Origin: Pseudomonas triclosanedens
Lineage (GTDB): Bacteria; Pseudomonadota; Gammaproteobacteria; Pseudomonadales; Pseudomonadaceae
DNA: 64,000 nucleotides
Assembly (NCBI RefSeq): GCF_026686735.1
Contig: NZ_CP113432.1
Coordinates: 5,507,001 to 5,571,000, forward strand
Direction of reading: 5' to 3'
Below are positions 40,878-48,671 of this stretch, piece by piece. Position numbers and translations under genes: made by a program. Positions within the stretch are counted from its first letter, which is position 1; each line of letters opens with the position of its first letter. The notes below the pieces were generated by a model, which worked only from the letters and a program-made list of their open reading frames with translations, searched no databases and was not told where the DNA came from.

Positions 40878-41921
40878 TCATTGAGCGGCCCAGGCGTTGA
40901 AGCGCTCTTCGAGCTCCTCGCCGTGGTCGACCCAGAACTCATCGTCCATCGCCAGCCCCTGGCTCAGGTTCTGCGGCGAGGTCGGCACCCAGCCTGCCAG
41001 CTCCGCCGGCAGGCGCGCAGCGGCCTGCTTGTTGGTCGGACCATACGCAATGCGCTTCACGTAGTCGACCTGGGCATCGGGCTGGTTGGCGAAGGCAATG
41101 AAGCGCTTGGCCGCATCGACGTGCCGGGAGCCCTTGATGATCGCCCAGTAGTCCATTCCGTAAAGGCTGCCCGGCCAGACCAGTTGCAGGTTACGCCCAC
41201 CCTTGTAGGCATCGGCGATGCGTCCGGTGTAGGTCGAGGTCATCACCACATCGCCAGCCGCCAGCCACTGCGCGGGCTGCGCACCGGCTTCCCACCACTG
41301 CACGTAGGGCTTGATCTGGTTGAGCTTGGCGAAGGCGCGGTCGACGCCGGCCTGGGTGGTCAGCTCCTTGTAGACATCGGCGGGCTTCACCCCGTCGGCC
41401 AGCAGGGCGAACTCCAGGTTGTAGATGGCGCGCTTGCGCAGGCCGCGCTTGCCGGGAAACTTCTTCACGTCCCAGAAATCCGCCCAGGACGTCGGCGCCG
41501 GCTTGAGCTTGTCGGCGTCGTAGGCGATCGCCACTCCCCACACCAGCGCGGCGGAACCGCAGTCCTTGGCGGCGTTGGGAATCAACTGATCGTTGCCGCC
41601 GATGCTCTGCCAGTCCAGCGGCACGAACAGCCCTTCGTCGCAGCCGCGGGCGAGGTCAGGTCCCTCGATCTGTACCACATCCCAGTCGGCGTGGCCGGTG
41701 TCGGCCATCACCTTGATGCGGGCCATTTCGCCGTTGTACTCGCTCTGGGTCACGCCGACCCCGGACTCCTTGCTGAAAGGCTGGAAGAAGGCCTCATCCT
41801 GAGCCTTCTGGCCGGCGCCGCCGTAGCCGACCACCACCATGTTTTCAGCGGCCTGTACGGCACCGCAACACAGTCCGAGGGCGAGCAGCAACGGTTGCAC
41901 AGCGTTCTTGCGGAAAGTCAT
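40878..41921 (-). CDS. Periplasmic substrate-binding protein (spermidine/putrescine type), orphan
   Basis: A 347-residue exported protein with a signal peptide (about 1-25, cut after AVQA). It has the PotD/PotF-like binding fold: VVVGYGGAGQKAQDEAFFQP, FSKESGVGVTQ, VVQIEGPDLARGCDEGLF and ADFWDVKKFPGKRGLRKRA. Such proteins deliver polyamines, opines or related cations to an ABC permease. No ABC permease or ATPase is encoded near it, so it must use a distant transporter. It is divergent from the cupin gene across a 321-base regulatory gap and upstream of the aldolase-type gene. Confidence 0.85.
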   Translation of the reverse strand: MTFRKNAVQPLLLALGLCCGAVQAAENMVVVGYGGAGQKAQDEAFFQPFSKESGVGVTQSEYNGEMARIKVMADTGHADWDVVQIEGPDLARGCDEGLFVPLDWQSIGGNDQLIPNAAKDCGSAALVWGVAIAYDADKLKPAPTSWADFWDVKKFPGKRGLRKRAIYNLEFALLADGVKPADVYKELTTQAGVDRAFAKLNQIKPYVQWWEAGAQPAQWLAAGDVVMTSTYTGRIADAYKGGRNLQLVWPGSLYGMDYWAIIKGSRHVDAAKRFIAFANQPDAQVDYVKRIAYGPTNKQAAARLPAELAGWVPTSPQNLSQGLAMDDEFWVDHGEELEERFNAWAAQ

Positions 41922-42242
41922 CGGGCATACCCCATGTCGTAGGTGGCAGCGGGCACGACGGGCAAGGCCGTGCACGCACTGGACGGGTGCGCCGGAACAA
42001 CGGGCAGAGGTGTAACGATGGCCTGCGGGCAGGCCCGCAATGCGAGGGGGGACCGTAATGAACGGTTCATGCGCCTCTCCTCTTGTAGTTGTTGTGGAGC
42101 ACGTCGCGGATGCCCCGGAGAAGTCCGGGTGCGGAAATGAAACTACTCAGTCATTTTTAAAAAAACAAGTTGATTTTTTACTGTTGGTAAATTTCCATAG
42201 AAATAACTTAGATAACCATCCGCGCCGCCAGGAGACGCCACC
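41922..42242. other. Divergent regulatory gap between the binding protein and the cupin gene
   Basis: These 321 bases hold no gene I can support. The right part (42130-42215) is markedly AT rich compared with the rest of the window and contains two touching inverted repeats, TTTAC-TGTTG-GTAAA (42177-42191) and ATTTC-CATA-GAAAT (42191-42204). The left part has a palindrome ATGAAC-G-GTTCAT (42058-42070) and a GC stem GCGGGC-AG-GCCCGC near 42025. These are good candidate operators for the XRE-cupin regulator encoded at 45189. Confidence 0.5.
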
Positions 42243-42593
42243 GTGCCCGAGGTCCGCCATTTCCAGCAATCCGCCCTGCAATTCCAGTCCTATGCCGGCG
42301 AGCCCATCGAGCGTGCCGCGATCTGTCGCCTGATCGGCCCGGCCGACAGCCAGACGATGGGCGCCGGCCTCGCCCGCTTCGACGGTGTATCCATCGAGTG
42401 GACGGTGCTTTACGACGAACTGATCGTGGTGCTCGAAGGACACTTCCGCCTGCGCTTGGCCGATCAGGTCATCGAAGCGAAGCCGGGGGACGTGATCTGG
42501 GTTCCCGAGCGCACCCCGCTGGCCTACGAAGGCGAGAAAGCCTGCGTGTTCTATGCCCTCTATCCGGTGGACTGGCAGGCGCGCAACGGCTAG
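42243..42593 (+). CDS. Small cupin protein (EutQ-like)
   Basis: A 116-residue single-domain cupin with a GTG start and AGGAG 10 bases before it. The cupin strands read FDGVSIEWTVLYDELIVVLE, FRLRLADQVIEAKPGDVIWV and PERTPLAYEGE. The usual metal His residues of cupin motif 1 are mostly absent (YDELIVVLEG), as in EutQ-type proteins. It leads the rightward flavoenzyme gene by 73 bases. Likely binds or isomerises a small metabolite, or assists the flavoenzyme; function unknown. Confidence 0.78.
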   Translation: MPEVRHFQQSALQFQSYAGEPIERAAICRLIGPADSQTMGAGLARFDGVSIEWTVLYDELIVVLEGHFRLRLADQVIEAKPGDVIWVPERTPLAYEGEKACVFYALYPVDWQARNG

Positions 42594-42666
42594 TCGATCG
42601 ACCGGCCGTACGCTGCGCGTGCCAATGTCCAGCGCGATATCAACAACAAGAATCCGGAGTCGCCCG

Positions 42667-44616
42667 ATGAGCCAGTTTTCCCACCTGTTCAGCCCGCTGC
42701 GCATTCGCGGCAAAACGCTGAAGAACCGCATCATGTCCACCGGGCACGACACCTCGATGCCCACCGACAACCTGGTCAACGACCAATTGGTGGCCTACCA
42801 CACCGCCCGCGCCAAGGGCGGCGTCGGCCTGATCGTGCTGCAGGTCGCCGGCGTGCATGACAGCGCGCGCTACACCTCCCACGTACTGATGGCCACCGAC
42901 GACGCCTGCATCCCCGGCTACCGGCGCATCGCCGAGGCCTGCCATGCCGAGGGCACAGTGGTGCTGTCCCAGGTGTTCCATCCGGGCCGCGAGATCATGG
43001 AATCCAGCGACGGCCTGCTGGCGGTCGCCTACTCCGCCTCCGCCTCGCCCAACGAACGCTTCCGCGTGATGCCCCGCGAACTGAGCCAGGCGATGATCGG
43101 CGAGATCGTCGCAGGCTACGCCGCCGCCGCGCGCCGCCTCCACGCCGCCGGCATAGACGGCGTGGAGGTGGTGGCCAGCCACGGCTACCTGCCGGCGCAG
43201 TTCCTCAACCCGCGAGTGAACCGACGCAACGACGTCTACAACGGCGACCTCGACGCCCGCCTGCGCTTCACCCGCGAGGTGATCGCCGCCGTACGCGCCG
43301 CGACCGATGACGACTTCATCGTCGGCCTGCGGATTTCCGCCGACGAGCGCGACCCCGAAGGCCTCACCGAAGACGAATCGCTGCAGGCGGTAAAATCCCT
43401 GCAGAACGAACTGGACTACGTGCATATCGTCGCCGGCACCTCAGCCTCCCTCGGCGGTGCCATCCACATCGTCCCGCCGATGGCCATCGACGCGGCCTAC
43501 CTGGCCAACGAGGCCGGCACCTTCAAGCGCAGCCTGGCAATCCCGCTGTTCGTCACCGGACGCATCAACCAGCCGCAGGAAGCCGAGCTGATCGTCGCCC
43601 GCGGCCAGGCCGACGTGTGCGGCATGACCCGCGCACTGATCTGCGACCCGCAGATGCCGAGCAAGACCGAAAGCGGCCATGTCGAGGACGTACGCGCCTG
43701 CATCGCCTGCAACCAGGCGTGCATCGGCCACTTCCACCGGGGCTATCCGATCTCCTGCATCCAGCACCCGGAAACCGGCCGCGAGCTGATCTACGCCGAG
43801 CGTCAGATGGCTGCCCAGCGCAAGCGCGTGCTGGTGGCCGGCGGCGGACCGGCGGGCATGAAAGCCGCCGCCGTGGCAGCCCAACGCGGCCACGAAGTGA
43901 CCCTCTGCGAAGCCAGCGGGCAACTCGGCGGACAGGTCAACCTCGCCCAGTTGCTGCCGCGCCGTGCGGAGTTCGGTGGCGCCTCCACCAACCTGCAACG
44001 GGAGATGCAACTGGCAGGCGTCCAAGTACGCCGCAACACCCGCGTCGACCGCGCGCTGGTAGAGCAGGAGCGTCCCGACGTCGTGATCGTAGCCACTGGC
44101 GCCCAACCCTACTGGCCGCCCTTCGAGCGCGCCGGCGAGTTGCAGGTGGTGGACGCCTGGCAGGTACTGCGCGGCGAAGTGAAGATAGGCCGCTCGGTGC
44201 TGGTCACCGACTGGCGCGCCGACTGGATCGCCCCCGGCATCGCCGAGCGCCTGGTGCGCGACGGTCACCAGGTGCAGTTGGCGGTCAACGGCACGCACGC
44301 GGGCGAAAGCCTGCCGCTCTACGTGCGCGACCACCTGGCCGGCGAACTGCACCGCCTGGGCATCGCCATCACCCCCTATGCGCGCCTGTACGGCTGCGAC
44401 GACAGCACCGTCTACCTGCAACACACCGCCAGCGGCGAGCCGATGCTGGTGGAGGGCATCGACACCCTGGTGCTCTGCCAGGGCCACCAGCCAGTGGACG
44501 ACCTTGCCGACGAAATCGCCGGCCTCGCCCAGGTGCAGCGCATCGGCGACTGCCTGGCGCCACGCACGGCGGAAGAAGCCATCTACGAGGGGCTCAAGGC
44601 GGGCTGGGCGATCTGA
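42667..44616 (+). CDS. Trimethylamine-dehydrogenase-like FMN/[4Fe-4S]/FAD oxidoreductase
   Basis: A 649-residue multidomain flavoenzyme. An old-yellow-enzyme TIM barrel (about 1-330) has VFHPGRE and ASHGYLPAQFLNPRVNRR. The iron-sulfur motif CIACNQACIG with a later Cys (ISCIQHPE) is at about 343-370, and an FAD/NAD domain begins RVLVAGGGPAGMKAA near 388. This layout is that of trimethylamine and dimethylamine dehydrogenases, dienoyl-CoA reductase, and the glycine- and proline-betaine demethylases DgcA and StcD. Substrate cannot be fixed; an N-methyl amine is a reasonable guess given the polyamine-type binding protein nearby. Confidence 0.88.
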   Translation: MSQFSHLFSPLRIRGKTLKNRIMSTGHDTSMPTDNLVNDQLVAYHTARAKGGVGLIVLQVAGVHDSARYTSHVLMATDDACIPGYRRIAEACHAEGTVVLSQVFHPGREIMESSDGLLAVAYSASASPNERFRVMPRELSQAMIGEIVAGYAAAARRLHAAGIDGVEVVASHGYLPAQFLNPRVNRRNDVYNGDLDARLRFTREVIAAVRAATDDDFIVGLRISADERDPEGLTEDESLQAVKSLQNELDYVHIVAGTSASLGGAIHIVPPMAIDAAYLANEAGTFKRSLAIPLFVTGRINQPQEAELIVARGQADVCGMTRALICDPQMPSKTESGHVEDVRACIACNQACIGHFHRGYPISCIQHPETGRELIYAERQMAAQRKRVLVAGGGPAGMKAAAVAAQRGHEVTLCEASGQLGGQVNLAQLLPRRAEFGGASTNLQREMQLAGVQVRRNTRVDRALVEQERPDVVIVATGAQPYWPPFERAGELQVVDAWQVLRGEVKIGRSVLVTDWRADWIAPGIAERLVRDGHQVQLAVNGTHAGESLPLYVRDHLAGELHRLGIAITPYARLYGCDDSTVYLQHTASGEPMLVEGIDTLVLCQGHQPVDDLADEIAGLAQVQRIGDCLAPRTAEEAIYEGLKAGWAI

Positions 44617-44681
44617 ACCCGCGCCAATCCCGGGGGCGGCTCAATCCGTCCCCGGCCCATCAACCGGAATTGCGCTCTACA

Positions 44682-45134
44682 ATGGCAGCCTTGCAGCCAG
44701 TCGTTGAAGCCATGAATCCAGGTCTGTCCAGACTCATCGCCGACTACCAGCGCGCCGTACGCCTGGCGGTCACACTGCTCGAACAAGCAGGCATCGCGCG
44801 CCCCTCCAGCAATGGCGAATGGGCATTTCTCGGCATTCCCCAACGAGGAGAACTTCCAGGCAACGTACGCTACTTCAAGCACGGCTACGGCTGTGCCGTA
44901 CACCTGCCGGCTGGCACGGTGGACTTCGACTTTGGTGCCAACGGCGAAATAGACGGGTTCGATCTCTGGCGTCTTGCCGGTTTCGCGAATGAACGCCTGC
45001 CCGACTACGGCTTTGCCGACGAGGCGGCCCTCAAGGAGTGTTTCAACCGGGAAGTCGAAGCAGGATCGCTTCGCTACTCCGGTTACATCCTCTATTACCT
45101 CACGCACCGTGAGCCGAACTGCACCCAACGATGA
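44682..45134 (+). CDS. DUF6896-like protein
   Basis: A 150-residue cytoplasmic protein. The core FKHGYGCAVHLPAGTVDFDF followed by GANGEIDGFDLWRLAGFA resembles the DUF6896 family as I recall it. Its function is not known; relatives are scattered and sometimes lie in toxin-immunity neighbourhoods. Codon use looks less GC-rich at third positions than in its neighbours, so it may have come by transfer. Starts at ATG 44682; an ATG at 44712 is an alternative. It sits between the flavoenzyme and the regulator with no obvious link to either. Confidence 0.65.
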   Translation: MAALQPVVEAMNPGLSRLIADYQRAVRLAVTLLEQAGIARPSSNGEWAFLGIPQRGELPGNVRYFKHGYGCAVHLPAGTVDFDFGANGEIDGFDLWRLAGFANERLPDYGFADEAALKECFNREVEAGSLRYSGYILYYLTHREPNCTQR

Positions 45135-45188
45135 GCCGGCGCATTGTTTAGAATGCCCCACGACGCCAATCGCCAGGACCACCGCCGC

Positions 45189-45782
45189 ATGAGCCGCAAA
45201 GCCCCGCAGGAAGCACCCGTCAGCGCCGAAGCGCAGTTCCTTGGCACCCGCATTCGCGGACTGCGCAAGCGGCGCGGCATGACCCTGGCCGAGCTGGCCG
45301 AGCAGAGTCAGCTCACCGCCGGCTACATCAGCCAACTGGAGCGCAACCTCGCCTACCCGTCGATTCCCGCGCTATTCAACATAGCCCGCGCCCTGGGCGT
45401 GACCATCCAGTGGTTCTTCGCCAGCGAGGTGCAGGTCGACCCCGCCGACGCCGGCTACGTGGTGCGGCGCAATGCGCGCACCAGCGTGCATTACGAAGAC
45501 GGCATCGTCGACGAACTGCTCAGCCCGCAACCCAGCCGCGAGTTGGAAATCCTTCACTCGCGCTTCCCGCCGGGTACCTACAGCCAGCAAAGCTACAGCC
45601 ACGATGGCGAGGAGGCTGGCTACCTGCTCAGCGGCTCATTCGAACTCTGGGTTGGCGAGCGCCACTTCCTGCTCAACGAAGGCGACAGCTTCAGCTACTC
45701 GAGCCAGGAGCCGCACCGCTACGGCAACCCCGGGGAGGTGGATGCGGTGGTGATCTGGGTAATCACCCCGCCAACATTCTGA
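45189..45782 (+). CDS. XRE-family regulator with C-terminal cupin
   Basis: A 197-residue regulator. The N-terminal helix-turn-helix (about 10-70) reads LRKRRGMTLAELAEQSQLTA then GYISQLERN. The C-terminal cupin (about 110-190) has PGTYSQQSYSHDGEEAGYLL and FLLNEGDSFSYSSQEPHRY with possible metal or ligand residues. This class (like PuuR) controls small-molecule catabolism by sensing a ligand in the cupin. Start at ATG 45189; TAGAAT at 45149-45154 is a candidate -10 that overlaps two upstream ATGs, so those are unlikely. It probably controls the 40-45 kb island. Confidence 0.85.
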   Translation: MSRKAPQEAPVSAEAQFLGTRIRGLRKRRGMTLAELAEQSQLTAGYISQLERNLAYPSIPALFNIARALGVTIQWFFASEVQVDPADAGYVVRRNARTSVHYEDGIVDELLSPQPSRELEILHSRFPPGTYSQQSYSHDGEEAGYLLSGSFELWVGERHFLLNEGDSFSYSSQEPHRYGNPGEVDAVVIWVITPPTF

Positions 45783-45790
45783 GCCCCCGC

Positions 45791-47062
45791 TCAGTCCTCG
45801 ATCAGGCGCCCGAGTCCGCCGAGCAATCGCTCCAGCGCCCCCTGATTGGCCTTCATCACGCCCAGGCCGGCTTCGGCCATGCGCTGCGCCGCCGCGGGCT
45901 CGTCCCACAGCGCCGCCACCGCCACTGCCAGTGACGGCGCATCCGCCACCTCGCGCAGGGCGCCGACTTCGCGCAATTGCGCGGCGATTTCGAGGAAGTT
46001 GAACAAGTGCGGGCCGGACAGCACCGGTTTGCCCAGCGCCGCCGGCTCCAGCAGGTTGTGCCCGCCGTTGGGCACCAGGCTGCCACCGACGAAGGCGACG
46101 TCCGCCAGGGCATAGAGGAACAGCAACTCACCCATCGTATCGCCGACCAGCACCTGGGTTTCGGCAGCCACCCGCTCACCGCTGGAGCGGCGCTGGCTGC
46201 TGAAACCTTCGCGGCGGCTCAGCTCGAAGACCGCGTCGAAACGCTCCGGATGGCGCGGCACCAGGATCAGCAACGCCTGCGGGTGCTTCTCCAGCAAGCG
46301 GCGGTGTGCGGCGAGAATGACTTCATCCTCTCCGGCATGGGTGCTCGCGGCGATCCACACCGGACGCTGCTGCGCCTGCCACGCGGCACGCAGGTCGGCG
46401 GCGCGCACCAGCAACTGGGGGTCGATGGCCAGGTCGAACTTGATCGATCCGGTGACGCTCACGCACGCCGGGCGCGCGCCGAGCAGGCGGAAGCGCTCGG
46501 CCTCGGCCTCGGTCTGCACCGCGATCCAGCTCATTTCTTCCAGCATTGGCCGGGTCAGCCCGGCAAAGCGCGCATAGCCCCGCGCCGAGCGCTCGGACAA
46601 CCGCGCATTGGCCAGCGCCACCGGAATGCCACGCTTGGCGCACTGGTGGATATGGTTGGGCCACAGCTCGGTTTCCATGATCACGCCGAGCACCGGGCGG
46701 GCACGGTCGAGGAAGCGCGCCGCCGCCCAGGGCAGATCGTAGGGCAGGTAGCAGTGCTGCACCTGGTCGCCGAACAGCGCGCGGATGCGCTCGGAGCCGG
46801 TGGGCGTCATGCAGGTGACTGTGATCGGCAAATCGGGATGGCGCTGCATCAGCGCGCGGATCATCGGCGCGGCGGCAATGCTCTCGCCCACCGACACCGC
46901 GTGCACCCAGATACCGCCGGGCTTGAGCGGCGGCAGGCCGATGGCGAAGCGCTCGCCGACTCGCCGGGCGTAGGCCGGTGCCTTGCGCGAACGCAGGAAC
47001 AGGCGCAGCGCGACCAGCGGCAGGCCCAGGTGGAACAGCAGGGTATAGAGAGTCCGGTTCAT
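45791..47062 (-). CDS. waaA: 3-deoxy-D-manno-octulosonic-acid transferase WaaA (KdtA)
   Basis: Adds Kdo residues to lipid A precursor at the inner membrane. The 423-residue protein has an N-terminal membrane anchor (MNRTLYTLLFHLGLPLVALR), the conserved IWVHAVSVGESIAAAPMIRA, and ETELWPNHIHQCAKRGIPV. The C-terminal half has the GT30 fold with VGDTMGELLFLYALADVAFV and GGHNLLEPAALGKPVL. ATG at 47062 chosen because the family begins here; upstream residues are not family-like. It is convergent with the XRE-cupin gene (8-base gap) and follows the LysR gene in direction. Confidence 0.96.
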   Translation of the reverse strand: MNRTLYTLLFHLGLPLVALRLFLRSRKAPAYARRVGERFAIGLPPLKPGGIWVHAVSVGESIAAAPMIRALMQRHPDLPITVTCMTPTGSERIRALFGDQVQHCYLPYDLPWAAARFLDRARPVLGVIMETELWPNHIHQCAKRGIPVALANARLSERSARGYARFAGLTRPMLEEMSWIAVQTEAEAERFRLLGARPACVSVTGSIKFDLAIDPQLLVRAADLRAAWQAQQRPVWIAASTHAGEDEVILAAHRRLLEKHPQALLILVPRHPERFDAVFELSRREGFSSQRRSSGERVAAETQVLVGDTMGELLFLYALADVAFVGGSLVPNGGHNLLEPAALGKPVLSGPHLFNFLEIAAQLREVGALREVADAPSLAVAVAALWDEPAAAQRMAEAGLGVMKANQGALERLLGGLGRLIED

Positions 47063-47130
47063 GGCGGCGGAGAGTAGCAAATTCCCCTCATCCCCCGCCG
47101 CAGAATCCGTCAGAGCCGCGCCAGTCGTGG

Positions 47131-47198
47131 GGCGCATAACGCGCCAGCGTTATCCGCCGAGCAAGAGCCGGCGGATAACCTGTTCCAGGTTATTCGCC
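47131..47198. repeat. REP-like doublet of two related hairpins
   Basis: Two imperfect hairpins in the gap between waaA and the LysR gene share arms of the type GGCGNATAAC / GTTATNCGCC. The first is GGCGCATAACGC / GCGTTATCCGCC (47131-47158). The second is GGCGGATAACCTG, TTC, CAGGTTATTCGCC (47170-47198). In addition GTTATCCGCCG and CGGCGGATAAC pair perfectly between the two. This back-to-back layout resembles REP doublets of pseudomonads. No other copy is seen in the window. Confidence 0.6.
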
Positions 47199-47212
47199 CT
47201 ACGAAAAGTTCT

Positions 47213-48097
47213 TCAGACCGGCGCAGCAAGATGTTCGGCGAAGCACTCGCCCAGCCACTGCGCCGCCGGCCCCAGTGGCTCGTCGCGGCGCCAGACCAGC
47301 TCCACCACCAGTCGCGGCGGCGTCCAGTCGCTGGCCAGCTCGATCAGCAGGGGCTGGTACGCCGGGTACTGCGCCACGTGGGTCGGAAGCCAGGCCCAGC
47401 CGAGATCGCGCATCAGCAGCTCGGCCATCGCGTAGAAGCTGTCGGCGCGCCAGACCAGCGGGCTGATCTGCTCGCCTCCGGGGTAGTGGCTGTCCTGGGG
47501 GGCCATCAACAACTGGCGGTGCCGCGCCAGTTCGCGGCGGTCGGCATAGTCCAGCTTCGCCAACTCGTGGCCGGCGCCGCACACGGTGACCATCTCGATG
47601 GTACCCAGGCGCTGCCGCTCCAGTTGCGCCGGCATGCCTTCATGGTGGAACAGCAGGCCCAGGTCGGCACGGCGCTCCAGCAGCTTGCGCGCCACGTCAC
47701 CCTGGGCCCCGCTGGCCAACTGCACCTCCAGCACGGGGAACTCCCGCGCCAGCGCCTGCAGCCCCGCCAGTACCGGCTGGTAGGGCATCGCCTCGTCCTG
47801 CGCCAGACGCAGCAAGGGCTCGGCGCCTCGCGCCAGGGCCAGCGCCCGGCTTTCCAGACGATCGCACTGGCGCAGCACTTCCCGCGCCTCATCCAGCAAC
47901 GCACGGCCTTCGACGGTGAGTACCGGCTGGCGGCCGCTGCTGCGGTCGAACAGGGTCACGCCCAGATCGCTTTCCAGCAATGCGATGGAGGAGCTGACCG
48001 CCGATTGCACACGCCTCAACTGGCGTGCCGCCGCCGAGAACGAAGACTGATCGGCGACGCAGACGAACAGCCGCAACTGGTCCAGATTCCACTCCAT
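47213..48097 (-). CDS. LysR-family transcriptional regulator divergent from emrE
   Basis: A 294-residue LysR regulator: N-terminal winged helix (about 1-60, DQLRLFVCVADQSSFSAAAR) and a two-lobe effector domain (about 90-290). It is transcribed away from the SMR efflux gene with a 126-base gap. A perfect 12-base inverted repeat with the LysR-type ATC-N9-GAT core overlaps its own ATG, so it probably represses itself and controls emrE. P. aeruginosa has a LysR gene in the same place beside emrE. Confidence 0.92.
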   Translation of the reverse strand: MEWNLDQLRLFVCVADQSSFSAAARQLRRVQSAVSSSIALLESDLGVTLFDRSSGRQPVLTVEGRALLDEAREVLRQCDRLESRALALARGAEPLLRLAQDEAMPYQPVLAGLQALAREFPVLEVQLASGAQGDVARKLLERRADLGLLFHHEGMPAQLERQRLGTIEMVTVCGAGHELAKLDYADRRELARHRQLLMAPQDSHYPGGEQISPLVWRADSFYAMAELLMRDLGWAWLPTHVAQYPAYQPLLIELASDWTPPRLVVELVWRRDEPLGPAAQWLGECFAEHLAAPV

Positions 48098-48125
48098 TAC
48101 CTATCTCCAGGGAAGATAGGTAATG
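48095..48125. promoter_or_regulatory. LysR-type operator between the regulator and emrE
   Basis: CATTACCTATCT (48095-48106), spacer CCAGGGA, AGATAGGTAATG (48114-48125): perfect 12-base arms. Inside it ATC (48103-48105), nine bases, GAT (48115-48117) is the LysR consensus ATC-N9-GAT (T-N11-A). The left arm contains the regulator's start codon (48097-48095). Confidence 0.85.
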
Positions 48126-48149
48126 ACTTTATCCCATCGACCGGAAGAC

Positions 48150-48155
48150 TAGAAT
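48150..48155 (+). promoter_or_regulatory. Candidate -10 box of emrE
   Basis: TAGAAT lies 25 bases after the LysR operator and 69 before the emrE ATG. The -35 position falls at about 48127-48132, touching the right arm of the operator and poorly matching consensus, as expected for an activator-dependent promoter. Confidence 0.45.
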
Positions 48156-48223
48156 GCCGGACAGTTTCGAACGCAACCCACTCGCCGCACACTGCGGCGC
48201 GCCGCTTCCGGGGAGGACATGAC

Positions 48224-48556
48224 ATGCCCGGCTACCTCTATCTCGCCATCGCCATCGTCGCCGAGGTCATCGCCACCGCTTCGCTGAAGTCGGTCAAGGG
48301 CCTGTCCACCCCGCTGCCCCTGGTGCTGGTGATCGTCGGCTATGCGATCTCCTTCTGGATGCTAACGCTGGTAGTGCGCAGCATCCCGGTCGGCATCGCC
48401 TACGCCATCTGGGCAGGCCTGGGCATCGTGCTGGTCAGCATCGCCGCGCTGGTGCTCTACCAGCAGAAGCTCGATACCCCGGCGCTGCTGGGCATGGGCC
48501 TGATCGTCAGCGGCGTGGTGGTGATCCAGTTGTTCTCCAGCAACGCCGGCCACTGA
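48224..48556 (+). CDS. emrE: Small multidrug resistance efflux protein (EmrE type)
   Basis: A 110-residue inner-membrane protein with four helices that exports cationic drugs, dyes and quaternary ammonium compounds by proton exchange, as a dimer. Glu14 in AIVAEVIATASLK is the shared proton/substrate residue; GIAYAIWAGLGIVLVS and LIVSGVVVIQLFSS are the SMR helices 3 and 4. The ATG at 48224 has GGGAGG before it. In P. aeruginosa the gene at this position, PA4990, is emrE and adds to intrinsic resistance to some aminoglycosides and dyes. Under likely control of the divergent LysR protein. Confidence 0.95.
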   Translation: MPGYLYLAIAIVAEVIATASLKSVKGLSTPLPLVLVIVGYAISFWMLTLVVRSIPVGIAYAIWAGLGIVLVSIAALVLYQQKLDTPALLGMGLIVSGVVVIQLFSSNAGH

Positions 48557-48634
48557 GTTCCGCAGGCTGCGCGTCGACCAGGCGCGCTGGAAGGGCCTCG
48601 CCCCGGCTCGCGCGATCAGCGCAGCCGAGAGAGT

Positions 48635-48640
48635 TATACT
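48635..48640 (+). promoter_or_regulatory. Candidate -10 box upstream of the FAD oxidoreductase gene
   Basis: TATACT 31 bases before the ATG at 48672, in an AGTTATACTGC context like that at 19062. No clear -35. Confidence 0.35.
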
Positions 48641-48671
48641 GCGCGCTTCGTTTTCCCCACGAGGCGCTTTC

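Noticed and set aside
43617..44681. Upstream extension of the DUF6896-like frame inside the flavoenzyme gene
   Set aside because: Arg/Pro-rich out-of-frame translation; the flavoenzyme reading is clearly real.
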